Assembly (NCBI GenBank): GCA_050248495.1
Contig: JBFWSG010000004.1
Location: forward strand, 153,666 to 217,665
DNA from: DASYDU01 sp050248495
GTDB lineage: Bacteria > Planctomycetota > Planctomycetia > Pirellulales > Lacipirellulaceae
Reading direction: 5' to 3'
Length of the DNA stretch: 64,000 nucleotides
Shown here in pieces: positions 16,037-26,357 of this stretch; within the stretch, counting starts at the first letter, position 1, and each line of letters starts with the position of its first letter. Both the position numbers and the translations under genes were made by a program. Under the pieces are notes generated by a model. The model was given only the letters and a program-made list of their open reading frames with translations, was not told the DNA's origin and ran no database searches.

Positions 16037-17188
16037 TCACTTCCGCGAATTCGGCACCATTTTAAACAGCTCTTCGACCGAGATGTTGCCGGTGTAGACG
16101 GTCCAGATCTTGGCGCCCTTGCGGAGCTCGTCGATGTATTTTCGCTGCGCCGCGGCCATCCGCTGGTTCTTCAATTTGTCGCGAATGTCATTCTGGACAT
16201 CGCTGAACGGCTTGCAGCCGCCTTCTTTGCGTTCCAACACGCGGACGATGTGAAACCCAGTGCCGCTGTCGATGATCGTGCTCATTTGCCCGGGCTGCAG
16301 CGCGAACAGGACCGCGTCCACTTCCTCCGCCTTGAGCGAGCCTTGCGAGGTCCAATCGTAGACGCCGCCCTGCGAGGCATTCGCGCCTTGGCTCTGCGCT
16401 TTGGCGATCTCGCTGAAGACGGGCGTCGCGGCAGGCGGATTTACCTGCAGCCGCTGCCAGGCCTCATTGCCCATCAATGCCAGTTTCGCATACGACGCTT
16501 GTGCCTGGGCGGGGATGCCGCTCTTGCGGACCATCAACTCTTCCCAGCGGACTTGCGTGGGATACTCGAACTCGCTCCGCTTGGTCTGATAATACTCGAC
16601 CATCTCCTCAGGAGTGACTTCCTGACTGACTTTAATCTTCGAGCGGATCCACTCCGAGGCGATTACGTGCTCGTTGAACGTTTGACGCGTGTCATTGAGC
16701 GACGAACCCAGCCGCGAGAGTTCCTGCTCCAGCTCGCGCTGGCTTTTGCAGTGGAGCTCCTCCATCATTCGCGGAACTTCCATTTCCTGGAATGGCTTCA
16801 TCAGGTTTTCTTCGATCCGCGGCATGTTCTCCGGCGGCAGATTGCGTTTGAATTCGGCGTACAGCAGTTTCTGATCGATCGTGCCGGCCAGCGTGCGGAG
16901 CATCAGCTGCTCGCGGATCGCCTCGAATTGATCCGGCTGAATTTTGTCGCGGTTCTCTTCCAGCATCCGGTTGACGCGCCACAGCAGCTCGCACGCCAGC
17001 ACCACTTGCCCATCCACACGCGCGATCACCTGGCAGCCGTCGATCGTGGCCGGCTCCGGCGCGGCGTCGGACGGCAATTGCATCTCGGCCTCTTGCGCCG
17101 TGGCCGTAGCGCTCGGCGAAACGCAGCCGACGAGGCAAACCAGAGCGACCAGGATGCGATGATCGATGCGCACTCGGTACCGCGACAA
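16037..17188 (-). CDS. Peptidyl-prolyl cis-trans isomerase, PpiC/SurA type lipoprotein
   Basis: The 383-residue product begins at TTG 17188, or possibly GTG 17173. A signal with lipobox LVGC (Cys22) predicts lipid anchoring. A helical SurA-N-like region spans about residues 60-200. A parvulin domain spans about 215-340, with VRWEELMV, GGVYDWTSQGSLKAEEVD, FALQPGQMSTIID, GFHIVRVLERKEG and FSDVQNDIRDKL. It is a probable periplasmic foldase for outer-membrane proteins. It converges with the ABC-F gene and lies 95 nt downstream of mfd on the same strand. Confidence 0.92.
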   Translation of the reverse strand: MSRYRVRIDHRILVALVCLVGCVSPSATATAQEAEMQLPSDAAPEPATIDGCQVIARVDGQVVLACELLWRVNRMLEENRDKIQPDQFEAIREQLMLRTLAGTIDQKLLYAEFKRNLPPENMPRIEENLMKPFQEMEVPRMMEELHCKSQRELEQELSRLGSSLNDTRQTFNEHVIASEWIRSKIKVSQEVTPEEMVEYYQTKRSEFEYPTQVRWEELMVRKSGIPAQAQASYAKLALMGNEAWQRLQVNPPAATPVFSEIAKAQSQGANASQGGVYDWTSQGSLKAEEVDAVLFALQPGQMSTIIDSGTGFHIVRVLERKEGGCKPFSDVQNDIRDKLKNQRMAAAQRKYIDELRKGAKIWTVYTGNISVEELFKMVPNSRK

Positions 17189-17283
17189 GAATTAAGGAGC
17201 CGACTATTTAGCGGGCTAGCCTTGCCCGCCGTTATGAATGGTCGGGCCAGCTAACAAAATTTCCAGCAAAAAAGCGGCGGATT

Positions 17284-20200
17284 CTACGCGGCTTTTCCGG
17301 CACCCTGCAAGAGCGATTTAACTTCCGCGAAGATGGCCGCCGCGTCTGCCAGATCGCACGCCAGCGGCAAATAAGCGCTCACCCCGTCGGCCACGCGGAG
17401 CCGGCCTCCCGACCGCTTCACCAGCCGCGCGAGCTGCTCGCGCGACGAATAGCCCAGCACCGCGAAGCGATCTTCGAGGCGAATCTCGCGCACGCCCCAG
17501 CCGTGGGCCCAGATTCGTAGCCGTGCTAGCTCCAACAGATGCTCGACCGGTGCTGGCAGCACGCCGAACCGGTCGACCAGTTCCGATGCAAAGTCGCTGA
17601 CCGCCTCTTCGGTCGTGAGCCGGGCCAGCCGGCGATAGAGGTCGATCTTGGTGCGCATGTCGGGGACGTACCCACGCGGAAGATAGGCCTCGCCCGGCAG
17701 ATCGATGTTCACGTCGACCGTGTCCCGCGGCGGCATCTTCTTCAGTTCGCGGACTGCCTTTTCCAGGAGTGCGCAGTACAACTCGTAGCCGACCATCGCG
17801 ATGTGACCGCTCTGTTGCGTGCCGAGGATGTTGCCGGCGCCGCGCAGCTCCAGGTCACGCATCGCCAGCGCGAAACCGGCGCCCATCTGACTGAACTCCT
17901 CGATCGCCCGCAGCCGCCGCGCCGCCTCCGGCGACAGGTGCCTATTCTCATCTACCAGCAAATAACAGTACGCCCGGTGCTTGTACCTACCTACGCGGCC
18001 GCGCAGCTGATGCAAGTCGGCAAGGCCGTAGCGGTCGGCGTCGTCGATGAACATCGTGTTGGCGTTCGGGATGTCTAGCCCGCTTTCGACGATCGTCGTC
18101 GAGAGCAGGATGTCTGTATCGCCGCGGACGAATTTGAGCATCACGTCTTCCAGTTGATGTTCCGCCATCTGGCCGTGGCCGATGTCGATCCGGGCCTCGG
18201 GCACGATGCGGTTGAGCCGGGCGGCCACGGCTTGAATATCCTGAATGCGATTGTGGACGAAGTAAATCTGCCCGCCGCGATTGAGCTCGCGCATGATCGC
18301 GTGCCGGATCAGGTCGTCGCCGAACCGCGTGACCCGCGTTTCCACCGCGAGCCGATCGGCCGGCGGCGTTTCCAGATTCGAAATCGCCCGCACGCCCAGG
18401 AGCGACATGTGAAGTGTTCGCGGGATCGGCGTGGCCGTCATCGTGAGGACGTCGACCGTCGCCCGCAGCGCCTTGAGTTTCTCCTTCACTTCCACGCCGA
18501 ACCGCTGCTCTTCATCAATGATCAAAAGACCTAAATTCGCGAATTGCACATCCGGCGACGCCATCCGATGCGTGCCAATCAGAATGTCGAGCGAACCGTC
18601 GGCCGCCCGCTGCAAAATGTCCTTCTGTTCTTTCGCGGTGCAAAACCGCGAGAGGGCCGCGATCTGGAAAGGAAATTCCGCCATCCGGGCCGAGAACGTG
18701 CGGCGATGCTGCTCGGCCAGCACCGTCGTCGGCACCAGCACCGCTACCTGGTGCCCCGCGTCAACGGCTTTGAACGCAGCCCGAATCGCCATCTCCGTTT
18801 TGCCGAAGCCGACGTCGCCGCAGAGCAACCGGTCCATCGGTCGGTGCTGCTGCATGTCGTGTTTGATGTCGGCGATCGAAGTGAGCTGATCGGGCGTTTC
18901 CTGGTACGGAAATTGGGCGTCGAACTCTCGCTGCCACTCCGTGTCCGCGGGAAACGCGATGCCTGGCCGCAAGTCGCGCTGGGCCTGCAGTTCAATCATC
19001 TCGGCCGCAAGATCGGTGACCGCCTTCTCCGCGGCCTGCTTTTGCCGTACCCACGCCGCGCCGCCGATGTGCGCGAGCGGCACCGTGCCCGATCCCTTGC
19101 CGCCGACGTACTTCTGCACGAGCTCGATCTTCGCGCTCGGCACGTAGATCTTGGTGCCGCCGTGGTACTCGATCTCGAGATGCTCCTCTGCCCTGCCCTC
19201 TTTCTCCAGCAGTTTGAGCCCGCGATAGCGGCCGATGCCGTGTGCCAGATGGACCACCAGGTCGCCCTGCCGCAATTCGAGAAACGAATCGATCGCCCGC
19301 GATTGCCGTCGCCGCGTCGTCCGCGCTAGATCGTGTCGCTGAAACAATTCGCCGGCGCTCACGAGCGCCACGCGCTGCGGCACCACCCGGAACCCGGCCT
19401 CCAGATGACCCACGACGAATTGCAATGCGGGGACTGTCGCCTTTTTTCCATCAACCGGTCCGGAGCCATTGCCGGCGCCGTCGGAAAAAAGGGGACTGTC
19501 CCCTTTTTGTGACGGTGACGCTTTGAACAACTCGCCGAGACGTTCGATCTCCGCTTCCGTCTCGCAAACGATAAACACCTCGTGTCCGAGGCTCACCTTG
19601 TCGAGCTCGTCGCGGACCTTGGCGATGTCGCCGCTAAAACGTTCGACCGACTCGAACTCCAAATGGGCCGTCTGCTCCATCGATCCGGACGGCACGCCCG
19701 CCGCTGTGACCGACGGAAACTTGTAAACTTCGTCGAGCGTCGTTCGCACGGAGTGGAACGCCTGCGGCCGGTCCATGCGGTCAAGATAAAACTTGCCTTC
19801 TTCCGAGAGCTCGTTCGGCTCGATCAGGAGGAACCAGGTTTCGGGCGGCAGATAGGCCGTGAAATGGGCTCGATCGGACGCCGTCGGTTCGAGCATCGTG
19901 ATGCCGACCGACTCCAGCGCCCCGAGGCTCCGCTGCGTCGCCACGTCGAAGCGGCGAATCGACTCGACGTCACTGCCGAAGAGCTCGATGCGGACCGGAT
20001 CTTCCGCATCGGGCGGGAAGATATCGAGAATACCGCCGCGGAGCGAAAATTCGCCCGGCAGTTCGACCGCCGTCGTCGCATGGCCGCCGCGCGCGACGAG
20101 CCACTTCGTAAACTCCTGCTCATCAAGCGCGCCGCCGACACGAAGCTCACGCGTCGCCTCCGCGAGGGCATCCCGCCCTGGCACGGGTTGCAGCAGGCTC

Positions 20201-20697
20201 TGAATGCTGGTGACGAGGACGCGGGGAATTTCGGATTGCGGATTGCGGATCGCGGATTGGGGCTTGGAATCCGAAATCCGAAATCCGAAATCCGAAATCG
20301 AGAAGCCTTTCAACACCCTCAGCCGCTCGCCATAAATCTCATCGTGCACCACCCGCTCGCCCGGCTCCGATTCCCAGGCCGGAAATTCCGCGATCGGCAA
20401 GTCCGTGAACAGCGCCAGATCCCGGGCCAGCGCGTCGATCTCTCCCGGATGGGGCGCGACGACGACCAGCGGACCCGGGCACTCCCGAGCCAGCGCCGCC
20501 GCCACAAGCGCGCGCGAAGACCCCCAGACTCCGCCGAGCGTCCCGCCATGCCCCGCCTGGAGGCTGGCGACCACATCAGCAAAGCCGCGGTGCAAATTCA
20601 GATTTGCGGCCAACTCCCGCAGCCGACGTTCGGCCCGCAGCCGATTCGCGGCCTCCGACCGATCCGCAGCGGAAGTCGCCGCCGTGGCCGTATCCAT
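17284..20697 (-). CDS. mfd: Transcription-repair coupling factor Mfd
   Basis: The start is placed at ATG 20697 (1137 aa); a TTG at 20724 is possible. Domains in order are the UvrB-like D1/D2 region, the RNA-polymerase-interacting domain (GDLVVHLAHGIGRYRGL), the superfamily 2 translocase (Walker A GDVGFGKTE, DEEQRFGV box, TATPIPRTL, QLRGRVGR) and the C-terminal TRCF domain. Mfd removes stalled RNA polymerase and recruits UvrA. Two stretches are not Mfd-like: residues about 133-157 and 397-423. Both are encoded by palindromic repeats inserted in frame. All catalytic motifs remain intact. Confidence 0.96.
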   Translation of the reverse strand: MDTATAATSAADRSEAANRLRAERRLRELAANLNLHRGFADVVASLQAGHGGTLGGVWGSSRALVAAALARECPGPLVVVAPHPGEIDALARDLALFTDLPIAEFPAWESEPGERVVHDEIYGERLRVLKGFSISDFGFRISDSKPQSAIRNPQSEIPRVLVTSIQSLLQPVPGRDALAEATRELRVGGALDEQEFTKWLVARGGHATTAVELPGEFSLRGGILDIFPPDAEDPVRIELFGSDVESIRRFDVATQRSLGALESVGITMLEPTASDRAHFTAYLPPETWFLLIEPNELSEEGKFYLDRMDRPQAFHSVRTTLDEVYKFPSVTAAGVPSGSMEQTAHLEFESVERFSGDIAKVRDELDKVSLGHEVFIVCETEAEIERLGELFKASPSQKGDSPLFSDGAGNGSGPVDGKKATVPALQFVVGHLEAGFRVVPQRVALVSAGELFQRHDLARTTRRRQSRAIDSFLELRQGDLVVHLAHGIGRYRGLKLLEKEGRAEEHLEIEYHGGTKIYVPSAKIELVQKYVGGKGSGTVPLAHIGGAAWVRQKQAAEKAVTDLAAEMIELQAQRDLRPGIAFPADTEWQREFDAQFPYQETPDQLTSIADIKHDMQQHRPMDRLLCGDVGFGKTEMAIRAAFKAVDAGHQVAVLVPTTVLAEQHRRTFSARMAEFPFQIAALSRFCTAKEQKDILQRAADGSLDILIGTHRMASPDVQFANLGLLIIDEEQRFGVEVKEKLKALRATVDVLTMTATPIPRTLHMSLLGVRAISNLETPPADRLAVETRVTRFGDDLIRHAIMRELNRGGQIYFVHNRIQDIQAVAARLNRIVPEARIDIGHGQMAEHQLEDVMLKFVRGDTDILLSTTIVESGLDIPNANTMFIDDADRYGLADLHQLRGRVGRYKHRAYCYLLVDENRHLSPEAARRLRAIEEFSQMGAGFALAMRDLELRGAGNILGTQQSGHIAMVGYELYCALLEKAVRELKKMPPRDTVDVNIDLPGEAYLPRGYVPDMRTKIDLYRRLARLTTEEAVSDFASELVDRFGVLPAPVEHLLELARLRIWAHGWGVREIRLEDRFAVLGYSSREQLARLVKRSGGRLRVADGVSAYLPLACDLADAAAIFAEVKSLLQGAGKAA
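19429..19508. repeat. GGGGACTGTCCCC-type palindromic repeat in frame inside mfd
   Basis: Arms 19429-19449 and 19483-19503 are reverse complements with two mismatches. In addition, 19486-19508 is a perfect palindrome of 11-bp arms around one base (AAAAAGGGGAC, T, GTCCCCTTTTT). The element encodes a polar Gly/Ser/Lys stretch of about 27 residues absent from ordinary Mfd. Confidence 0.9.
20227..20300. repeat. GGATTGC-unit repeat in frame inside mfd
   Basis: About 30 bp of the unit TTCGGATTGCGGATTGC is followed, after a short GGGGCTTGG spacer, by about 30 bp of the complementary AATCCGAAATCCG unit. This gives a long hairpin. It belongs to the same family as the pair in lnt and is translated as SISDFGFRISD plus SAIRNPQSEIP. 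Confidence 0.92.
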
Positions 20698-20768
20698 TTG
20701 AAATGGATTATAGGGCAACGCCAAACTTGCAAAAAGGTTTCTTCGACTCCTCCGAGATGATGGGGAAA

Positions 20769-21866
20769 CTAGTCCTCTCCGGTTCTTCCGGCGGAGACGG
20801 CTGGTTGAAAATTGCCCTGCACGACCAATCGCCGACTGGATCCTGCTCGCAATCGTTCCGCTCCTTCAGCCGACATTTTCGTACCCGACACTCGAAGCAA
20901 TTCAAGCTCGTACAGTTTTGACAGACGATCTACGCTCGAATCCGTGATAGCAGTTCGCTGCAACTCCAAGTGTTGTAGTCGCGTCAAACCGTCTAGGTAT
21001 TTGATCCCCTCGTCCGTGATCGCAGTGTCGTTCAGTCGAAGCGTTTCAAGACTTGTCAGATTGCGTAAATGCTGCAGTCCATTGTCGGTTATTCTCGTAT
21101 CAGAGAGATTGAGCCCTTTGAGTTTCGTCAAGTTTTCGATGAATTTGAGGTCGTCGTCATTCACATTCGAACCGGCGAATCCCAGCCATTCGATGTCATT
21201 TAGCTTTCGCAATGGCAGAAGACTTCCAGGGTACACGCGCTCGTAGTCCACACCAGTGACGGCGCCTGCTATTCCATTTCGTTGCGCACTTGCACCAAGA
21301 CTCGCCCAATAGCGATCGAATTTGCGTTGTTCCGCACGTCTTGCTTGCGACTCGGTTCTTGCTCGCCGCTGAGAAGCGATCGTTTCAAAAAGCACGTAGC
21401 TGTACGCACTCACAGGCAGAATTAACAGGCACGCGCAATATGCGGCCACGAACCAAGAAGTTGCTTTAACCAACCATGGCGATGATGGTCCGATCTCGCT
21501 CGAAGTTCGGAGATGCATGAGGGCCGGAGGAACTAGAATTGCAAGACTTGGCAACGCATACAGTGCCAAAACGCTCAAGAACGGAAGAATAAAGCCGAAG
21601 TCGCCTTTTTCCGCGAGCAGCAGCGCGACAATTGGCACCGAGACAATGAGGAGCGTGATCGCGCAGCCAATTCTCGCCATACGCCAAAGCCGGGCGTCCC
21701 CACACGCCGACAACTTTGCGAACCATAACCAACTTAGTGCAAACAATGCAACTGCACCGACCGCCAGGGTCAGCCAGAATACGCCTGACCGAGGGTCGAT
21801 CAACGGCCTTAGAAGTGAATAGATCCGCCCGACTGTCATCCAAATGGAAAATCCCATGTATTCCAT
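20769..21866 (-). CDS. Membrane protein with leucine-rich repeats
   Basis: The 365-residue protein has about four hydrophobic helices in residues 28-180, then a short charged segment, then about five leucine-rich repeats with a 24-residue period. The unit is LxxLxxLxLxxTxITDxGLxxL (for example LRNLTSLETLRLNDTAITDE). This short LRR type is common in planctomycetes and probably mediates protein contacts. Its partner is not identifiable. It lies upstream of mfd on the same strand with a 71-nt gap and is divergent from the beta-propeller gene. Its codon use looks less GC-biased than that of its neighbours. Confidence 0.78.
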   Translation of the reverse strand: MEYMGFSIWMTVGRIYSLLRPLIDPRSGVFWLTLAVGAVALFALSWLWFAKLSACGDARLWRMARIGCAITLLIVSVPIVALLLAEKGDFGFILPFLSVLALYALPSLAILVPPALMHLRTSSEIGPSSPWLVKATSWFVAAYCACLLILPVSAYSYVLFETIASQRRARTESQARRAEQRKFDRYWASLGASAQRNGIAGAVTGVDYERVYPGSLLPLRKLNDIEWLGFAGSNVNDDDLKFIENLTKLKGLNLSDTRITDNGLQHLRNLTSLETLRLNDTAITDEGIKYLDGLTRLQHLELQRTAITDSSVDRLSKLYELELLRVSGTKMSAEGAERLRAGSSRRLVVQGNFQPAVSAGRTGED

Positions 21867-22032
21867 TGGCGCACCGATTATGCGGGGGCTCCGCAGCTAG
21901 AGTCGCTGCCGCGGGAGTTATCATGAGCGTGCAGAAATTGTATCCACGCCGGCAAAACCGTGGTAGGCTGGGACAATCAAGGATGTTCGGTGACGTTCGA
22001 TACCGTTCCACTACCAGCCAGGCGTTATCATC

Positions 22033-23127
22033 ATGACCAAATCGATTCCCTTCGCGCTCACCCGCCGCGATTTCGTCAAAACCGCCGCCGCCACGACGGC
22101 CGCCGTCCTTGCTGCACCCGCAATCGCTACCGAATCGAAGACCGACTCGAAGATCATCCTCGGCGAAGGCGACCATAAATACGAAGTCCAGCACGGTTGG
22201 GCGCAGCTGCCGAAAGAATTCGAGTGGCAGACGACGCACAACTGCACCGTCGACCGCGACGGTAACGTCTACGTGATCCACGAGGGACACGAAGAGCGCC
22301 GCGATCATCCGACGATTTTCGTCTTCGATTCGGACGGGAAATACATTCGCAGCTTTGGCAACCAGTTTGCCGGCGGCGCTCATGGCATGGACCTCCGCGA
22401 CGAAAACGGCGAAGAGTTTTTGTACATCTGCTGCTACCGGCCTAAGATGTTTGCCAAGCTCTCGCTCAAGGGCGAGGAAGTCTGGCGGCGGCACGCCCCG
22501 ATGGAATCCGGCAAATATGCCGCGGGCGAAGACGTCGACAACCACGTCTATGGCAAGCCCAAAACGTTCATGCCCACAAACGTCTGCTTCCTGCCGGAGG
22601 GCGAATTCCTCGTCGCCGACGGTTACGGCAGCTTCTGGATCCACCACTACGACAAAGACGCCAACTGGAAGAGCTGCTTTGGCGGGCCCGGCGAAGGGGA
22701 CGCCACGTTTAACAATCCCCACGGCCTCTGGTACGACAACCGCCCTGGCCGCGAGCCCGCCGTCGCCATCACCGATCGCGGCCGCCACATCGTGAAATAC
22801 TTTACGCCCAGCGGCACGTATTTGAGCACCGTCGAAGGCTTCCTGCTCCCCTGCCACTTCGATTTGCGCGGCGATGTGATGCTCGTGCCCGATCTGAGCT
22901 CGCGGGTGACGCTGTTGGACAAGGACAACAAGCCGCTCGCGCATCTGGCTAACTATCCGGAGTGGCAGAAGCAGGTCGACGAGAAGCAGCTCCGCGTGAA
23001 GCCCGATACGTGGGAGGCCGGCAAGTTCGTCCACCCGCACGACGCCTGCTTCGACAAGGACGGCAACATCATCGTCACCGAATGGGTCGTCCCCGGCCGC
23101 GTGACGAAGCTGACCCGGCTGGCGTGA
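22033..23127 (+). CDS. Tat-exported NHL/six-bladed beta-propeller protein
   Basis: The 364-residue protein begins with a twin-arginine signal (TRRDFVKTAAATTAAVLA). The body has repeating DxDGNVYVIHEG, FDSDGKYIRSFG and FDKDGNIIVTEW units, typical of NHL or six-bladed propellers. A HPHDACFDKDGN strand occurs near the C-terminus. Such planctomycete proteins are often annotated as 6-bladed beta-propeller or peptidylglycine-lyase-like, but no catalytic residues can be assigned. It acts after export in folded form. A long hairpin follows the stop codon. Confidence 0.85.
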   Translation: MTKSIPFALTRRDFVKTAAATTAAVLAAPAIATESKTDSKIILGEGDHKYEVQHGWAQLPKEFEWQTTHNCTVDRDGNVYVIHEGHEERRDHPTIFVFDSDGKYIRSFGNQFAGGAHGMDLRDENGEEFLYICCYRPKMFAKLSLKGEEVWRRHAPMESGKYAAGEDVDNHVYGKPKTFMPTNVCFLPEGEFLVADGYGSFWIHHYDKDANWKSCFGGPGEGDATFNNPHGLWYDNRPGREPAVAITDRGRHIVKYFTPSGTYLSTVEGFLLPCHFDLRGDVMLVPDLSSRVTLLDKDNKPLAHLANYPEWQKQVDEKQLRVKPDTWEAGKFVHPHDACFDKDGNIIVTEWVVPGRVTKLTRLA

Positions 23128-23138
23128 CGGAGCCTTAC

Positions 23139-23243
23139 AGATAGCCGGCCCATCTTGGGCCGCCGAATCTGCCGAAGCCGCCGGCGATGCGTCGTTTCGT
23201 TGCGACGCCGCACCAATTCCGCCCCAGGATGGGTCGGCTATCT
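23139..23243. repeat. Long inverted repeat downstream of the beta-propeller gene
   Basis: AGATAGCCGGCCCATC... at 23139-23160 pairs with 23221-23243 with about two mismatches and one bulge across a 60-nt loop. The position just after the stop codon suggests a terminator or dispersed palindrome role. The rest of the 410-nt gap up to groES holds a small CTGCC/GGCAG hairpin near 23260 and the groES promoter region. Confidence 0.75.
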
Positions 23244-23315
23244 GCGCGCGAAGCGTCTGCCAAACTGGCAGCGCTCAACCGGACTATTTCGTCGCTCCCG
23301 CCGCATCGTGGCCCC

Positions 23316-23344
23316 TTTTGGCAGGCACGCCAAAACGGTAGAAT
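23316..23344 (+). promoter_or_regulatory. Candidate groESL promoter with overlapping palindromic operator
   Basis: TTTTGGC (23316-23322) and GCCAAAA (23329-23335) form a perfect inverted repeat with a 6-nt spacer. It overlaps a possible -35 (TTGGCA, 23318-23323) and lies just before a -10-like TAGAAT (23339-23344). No CIRCE element (TTAGCACTC-N9-GAGTGCTAA) is present. The palindrome could be the binding site for a different heat-shock or stress repressor. Confidence 0.4.
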
Positions 23345-23485
23345 CTTGCTAACCCTAAGGCGGCCAGCGAGTTAGCGCCCCCTGCCACGGTTGGCGCGCG
23401 GCTTGCATTTGCTGCCCAGCACGCAACTGTCTGATTCCGCGCCGCGGGCGAGGGTGAGCCGCCGGCGCGTTCCCACCAAAATTCT

Positions 23486-23510
23486 GGCTACTAGCTCAGG
23501 GCTAATAGCC
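23486..23510 (+). promoter_or_regulatory. Hairpin in the groES leader
   Basis: GGCTACTAGC (23486-23495) and GCTAATAGCC (23501-23510) pair with one mismatch around a 5-nt loop, ending about 20 nt upstream of the AGGAGG-type ribosome-binding site of groES. It could be a thermosensitive leader structure or simply another dispersed palindrome. Confidence 0.45.
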
Positions 23511-23540
23511 AACAGCTTTCATTTCTCAGGAGGATTCCAC

Positions 23541-23861
23541 ATGGCCGCAACCGCCACCAAGAAACGCACCAAGGTCACGCTCCAACCGCTCGGCGACAAA
23601 GTCGTCGTCGAACGCGACACCGTCGAAGAGAAGACTTCCGGCGGCATCTACATCCCCGATTCCGCCAAGGACAAGCCTTCCCGCGGCACGATCATCGCCG
23701 TCGGCACCGGCAAGCTGCTCGACGACGGCACCCGCGGCTCGCTGCAAGTCAAGAAGGGCGACCGCGTGCTGTTCACCAGCTACGCCCCGGAAACCATCAA
23801 GCTCGATGACGAAGAGCTGCTCCTCATGAGCGAGAGCGACATCCTGGCCGTGATTGAATAA
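23541..23861 (+). CDS. groES: Co-chaperonin GroES
   Basis: The start is ATG 23541, seven bases after CAGGAGGA, a strong ribosome-binding site; the longer frame from 23391 is leader. The product is 106 residues. It has LQPLGDKVVVERD, TSGGIYIPDSAKDKP, RGTIIAVGTGKL, the mobile-loop region, VKKGDRVLF, and a C-terminal DEELLLMSESDILAVIE. It forms the heptameric lid for GroEL in the cytoplasm. It is the first gene of the groESL operon, with groEL 161 nt downstream. Confidence 0.97.
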   Translation: MAATATKKRTKVTLQPLGDKVVVERDTVEEKTSGGIYIPDSAKDKPSRGTIIAVGTGKLLDDGTRGSLQVKKGDRVLFTSYAPETIKLDDEELLLMSESDILAVIE

Positions 23862-24022
23862 TCAACTCGCGCACCACGCCAAAGGCAATAACCGCGACCT
23901 AACAGGTCGTCGGCGCGTCACCAATAACGACGTCAACCGAAAAGTCAATTCGCCTGCGACCACGTTGGGTCGCGGCTGTTACACAGCGAACACTTTGTCA
24001 CAATGAACAAGGAATCTCTCCC

Positions 24023-25654
<1,632 letters not shown>

Positions 25655-25746
25655 GAGGGGTGAGGATTCGGGATGCAGGATGCGGGGAATTTCACCGCAC
25701 TCTATGCATCGTGGGTTCCGCCCGACGCGATTTTCTCGGCCAAACG

Positions 25747-25863
25747 CGACTGCTCAACCGGGTGACCGGGTTGAGCAGTCGTGATCGCCGTCAGCTCCCG
25801 CGGCGTGCAAAAAGCTCGGGAATTTGCGACTGCTCAACCGAGGGACACACTGTTGAGCAGTCG
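25747..25863. repeat. Two copies of a CGACTGCTCAAC hairpin element downstream of groEL
   Basis: Copy 1 has arms 25747-25759 and 25769-25781 (perfect, 13 bp). Copy 2 has arms 25827-25838 and 25852-25863 (perfect, 12 bp). The arm sequences are identical between copies while the loops differ, so the arms are under selection or recently copied. Neither copy is followed by a U-run. Confidence 0.88.
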
Positions 25864-25905
25864 TGGCGGATGAGCGGTCGAGGAACGTAAGAAGAGATAG
25901 AACTC

Positions 25906-26032
25906 CCGGCGGCCGTCGGCGTCTTAAGCGTCGCGGCCCGCCGGTTAAAAACTCAACCCGGGCGAGCGCTTTTGCTCGTACGGGTTTCACATAAACCCCG
26001 GATGCGCAAGCACGCGCGTCACGGGGTTTTTT
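25906..26032 (+). ncRNA. Candidate structured RNA with three successive hairpins
   Basis: Three stems occur in 127 nt. The first is a CCGGCGGCC/GGCCCGCCGG stem (25906-25944). The second is AACCCG with an inner CGAGC stem (25955-25986), closed by a CTTTT-type loop. The third is a final AAACCCCG/CGGGGTTT stem followed by six T. There is no open frame. It is not recognisably tmRNA, RNase P or SRP RNA: no CCA end and no conserved cores are seen. It could equally be the groESL 3' UTR plus terminator. Confidence 0.35.
25993..26032 (+). terminator. Rho-independent terminator after the groESL region
   Basis: AAACCCCG (25993-26000) pairs with CGGGGTTT (26022-26029), and a run of six T (26027-26032) follows. 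The 21-nt loop can itself pair weakly (GCG/CGC). It marks the right boundary of the groESL transcription unit; AT-rich accessory DNA begins immediately after. Confidence 0.7.
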
Positions 26033-26328
26033 ATTTCGCCGAATATTTTTTGTTTCAAATCCCTAATTACATTTCTATTTCATGATTAATGTCGATTTGA
26101 GAATTGCCTAAGTCGCCATTGTTTGCCTTCAGCTATGAGCATACATCGGCGAATGCTATTCACCGTACCATTTACGATGCTTTTGCGGACAACGAATATA
26201 ATTTCCTGCAACTACAATTACTGGTCATAACACATTTGCATTACACATCTTATATCGACATCAATTGTGCAGTCATTGAAGTAGTTAGAAATCAACTACT
26301 TGGAAACGGCTACCGCGTGGCCCGACCC

Positions 26329-26357
26329 TTGACACGGCGGACTGGTGGGGGTAGGAT
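26329..26357 (+). promoter_or_regulatory. Near-consensus sigma70 promoter of the accessory two-gene module
   Basis: TTGACA (26329-26334), a 17-nt spacer and TAGGAT (26352-26357) lie 41 nt upstream of the first ATG of the module at 26398. The -35 is a perfect match and the spacing ideal, stronger than other promoters seen in the window. This fits a constitutively expressed, possibly transferred cassette. The 300 nt to the left (26035-26328) are AT-rich and hold no convincing gene. Confidence 0.7.

Noticed and set aside
15998..17254. 418-codon plus-strand frame opposite the PpiC gene
   Set aside because: The minus-strand frame has a clear parvulin domain and lipobox. The plus-strand product is rich in Arg/Leu/Asp with no recognisable domain.
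23128..23540. Search for a CIRCE/HrcA operator upstream of groES
   Set aside because: No TTAGCACTC-N9-GAGTGCTAA match or near match was found. A different palindrome is reported instead.
25906..26032. Identification of the structured region as tmRNA, 6S RNA or SRP RNA
   Set aside because: No tRNA-like CCA end, no tag reading frame, no SRP Alu or helix-8 motif and no long central bubble could be recognised.
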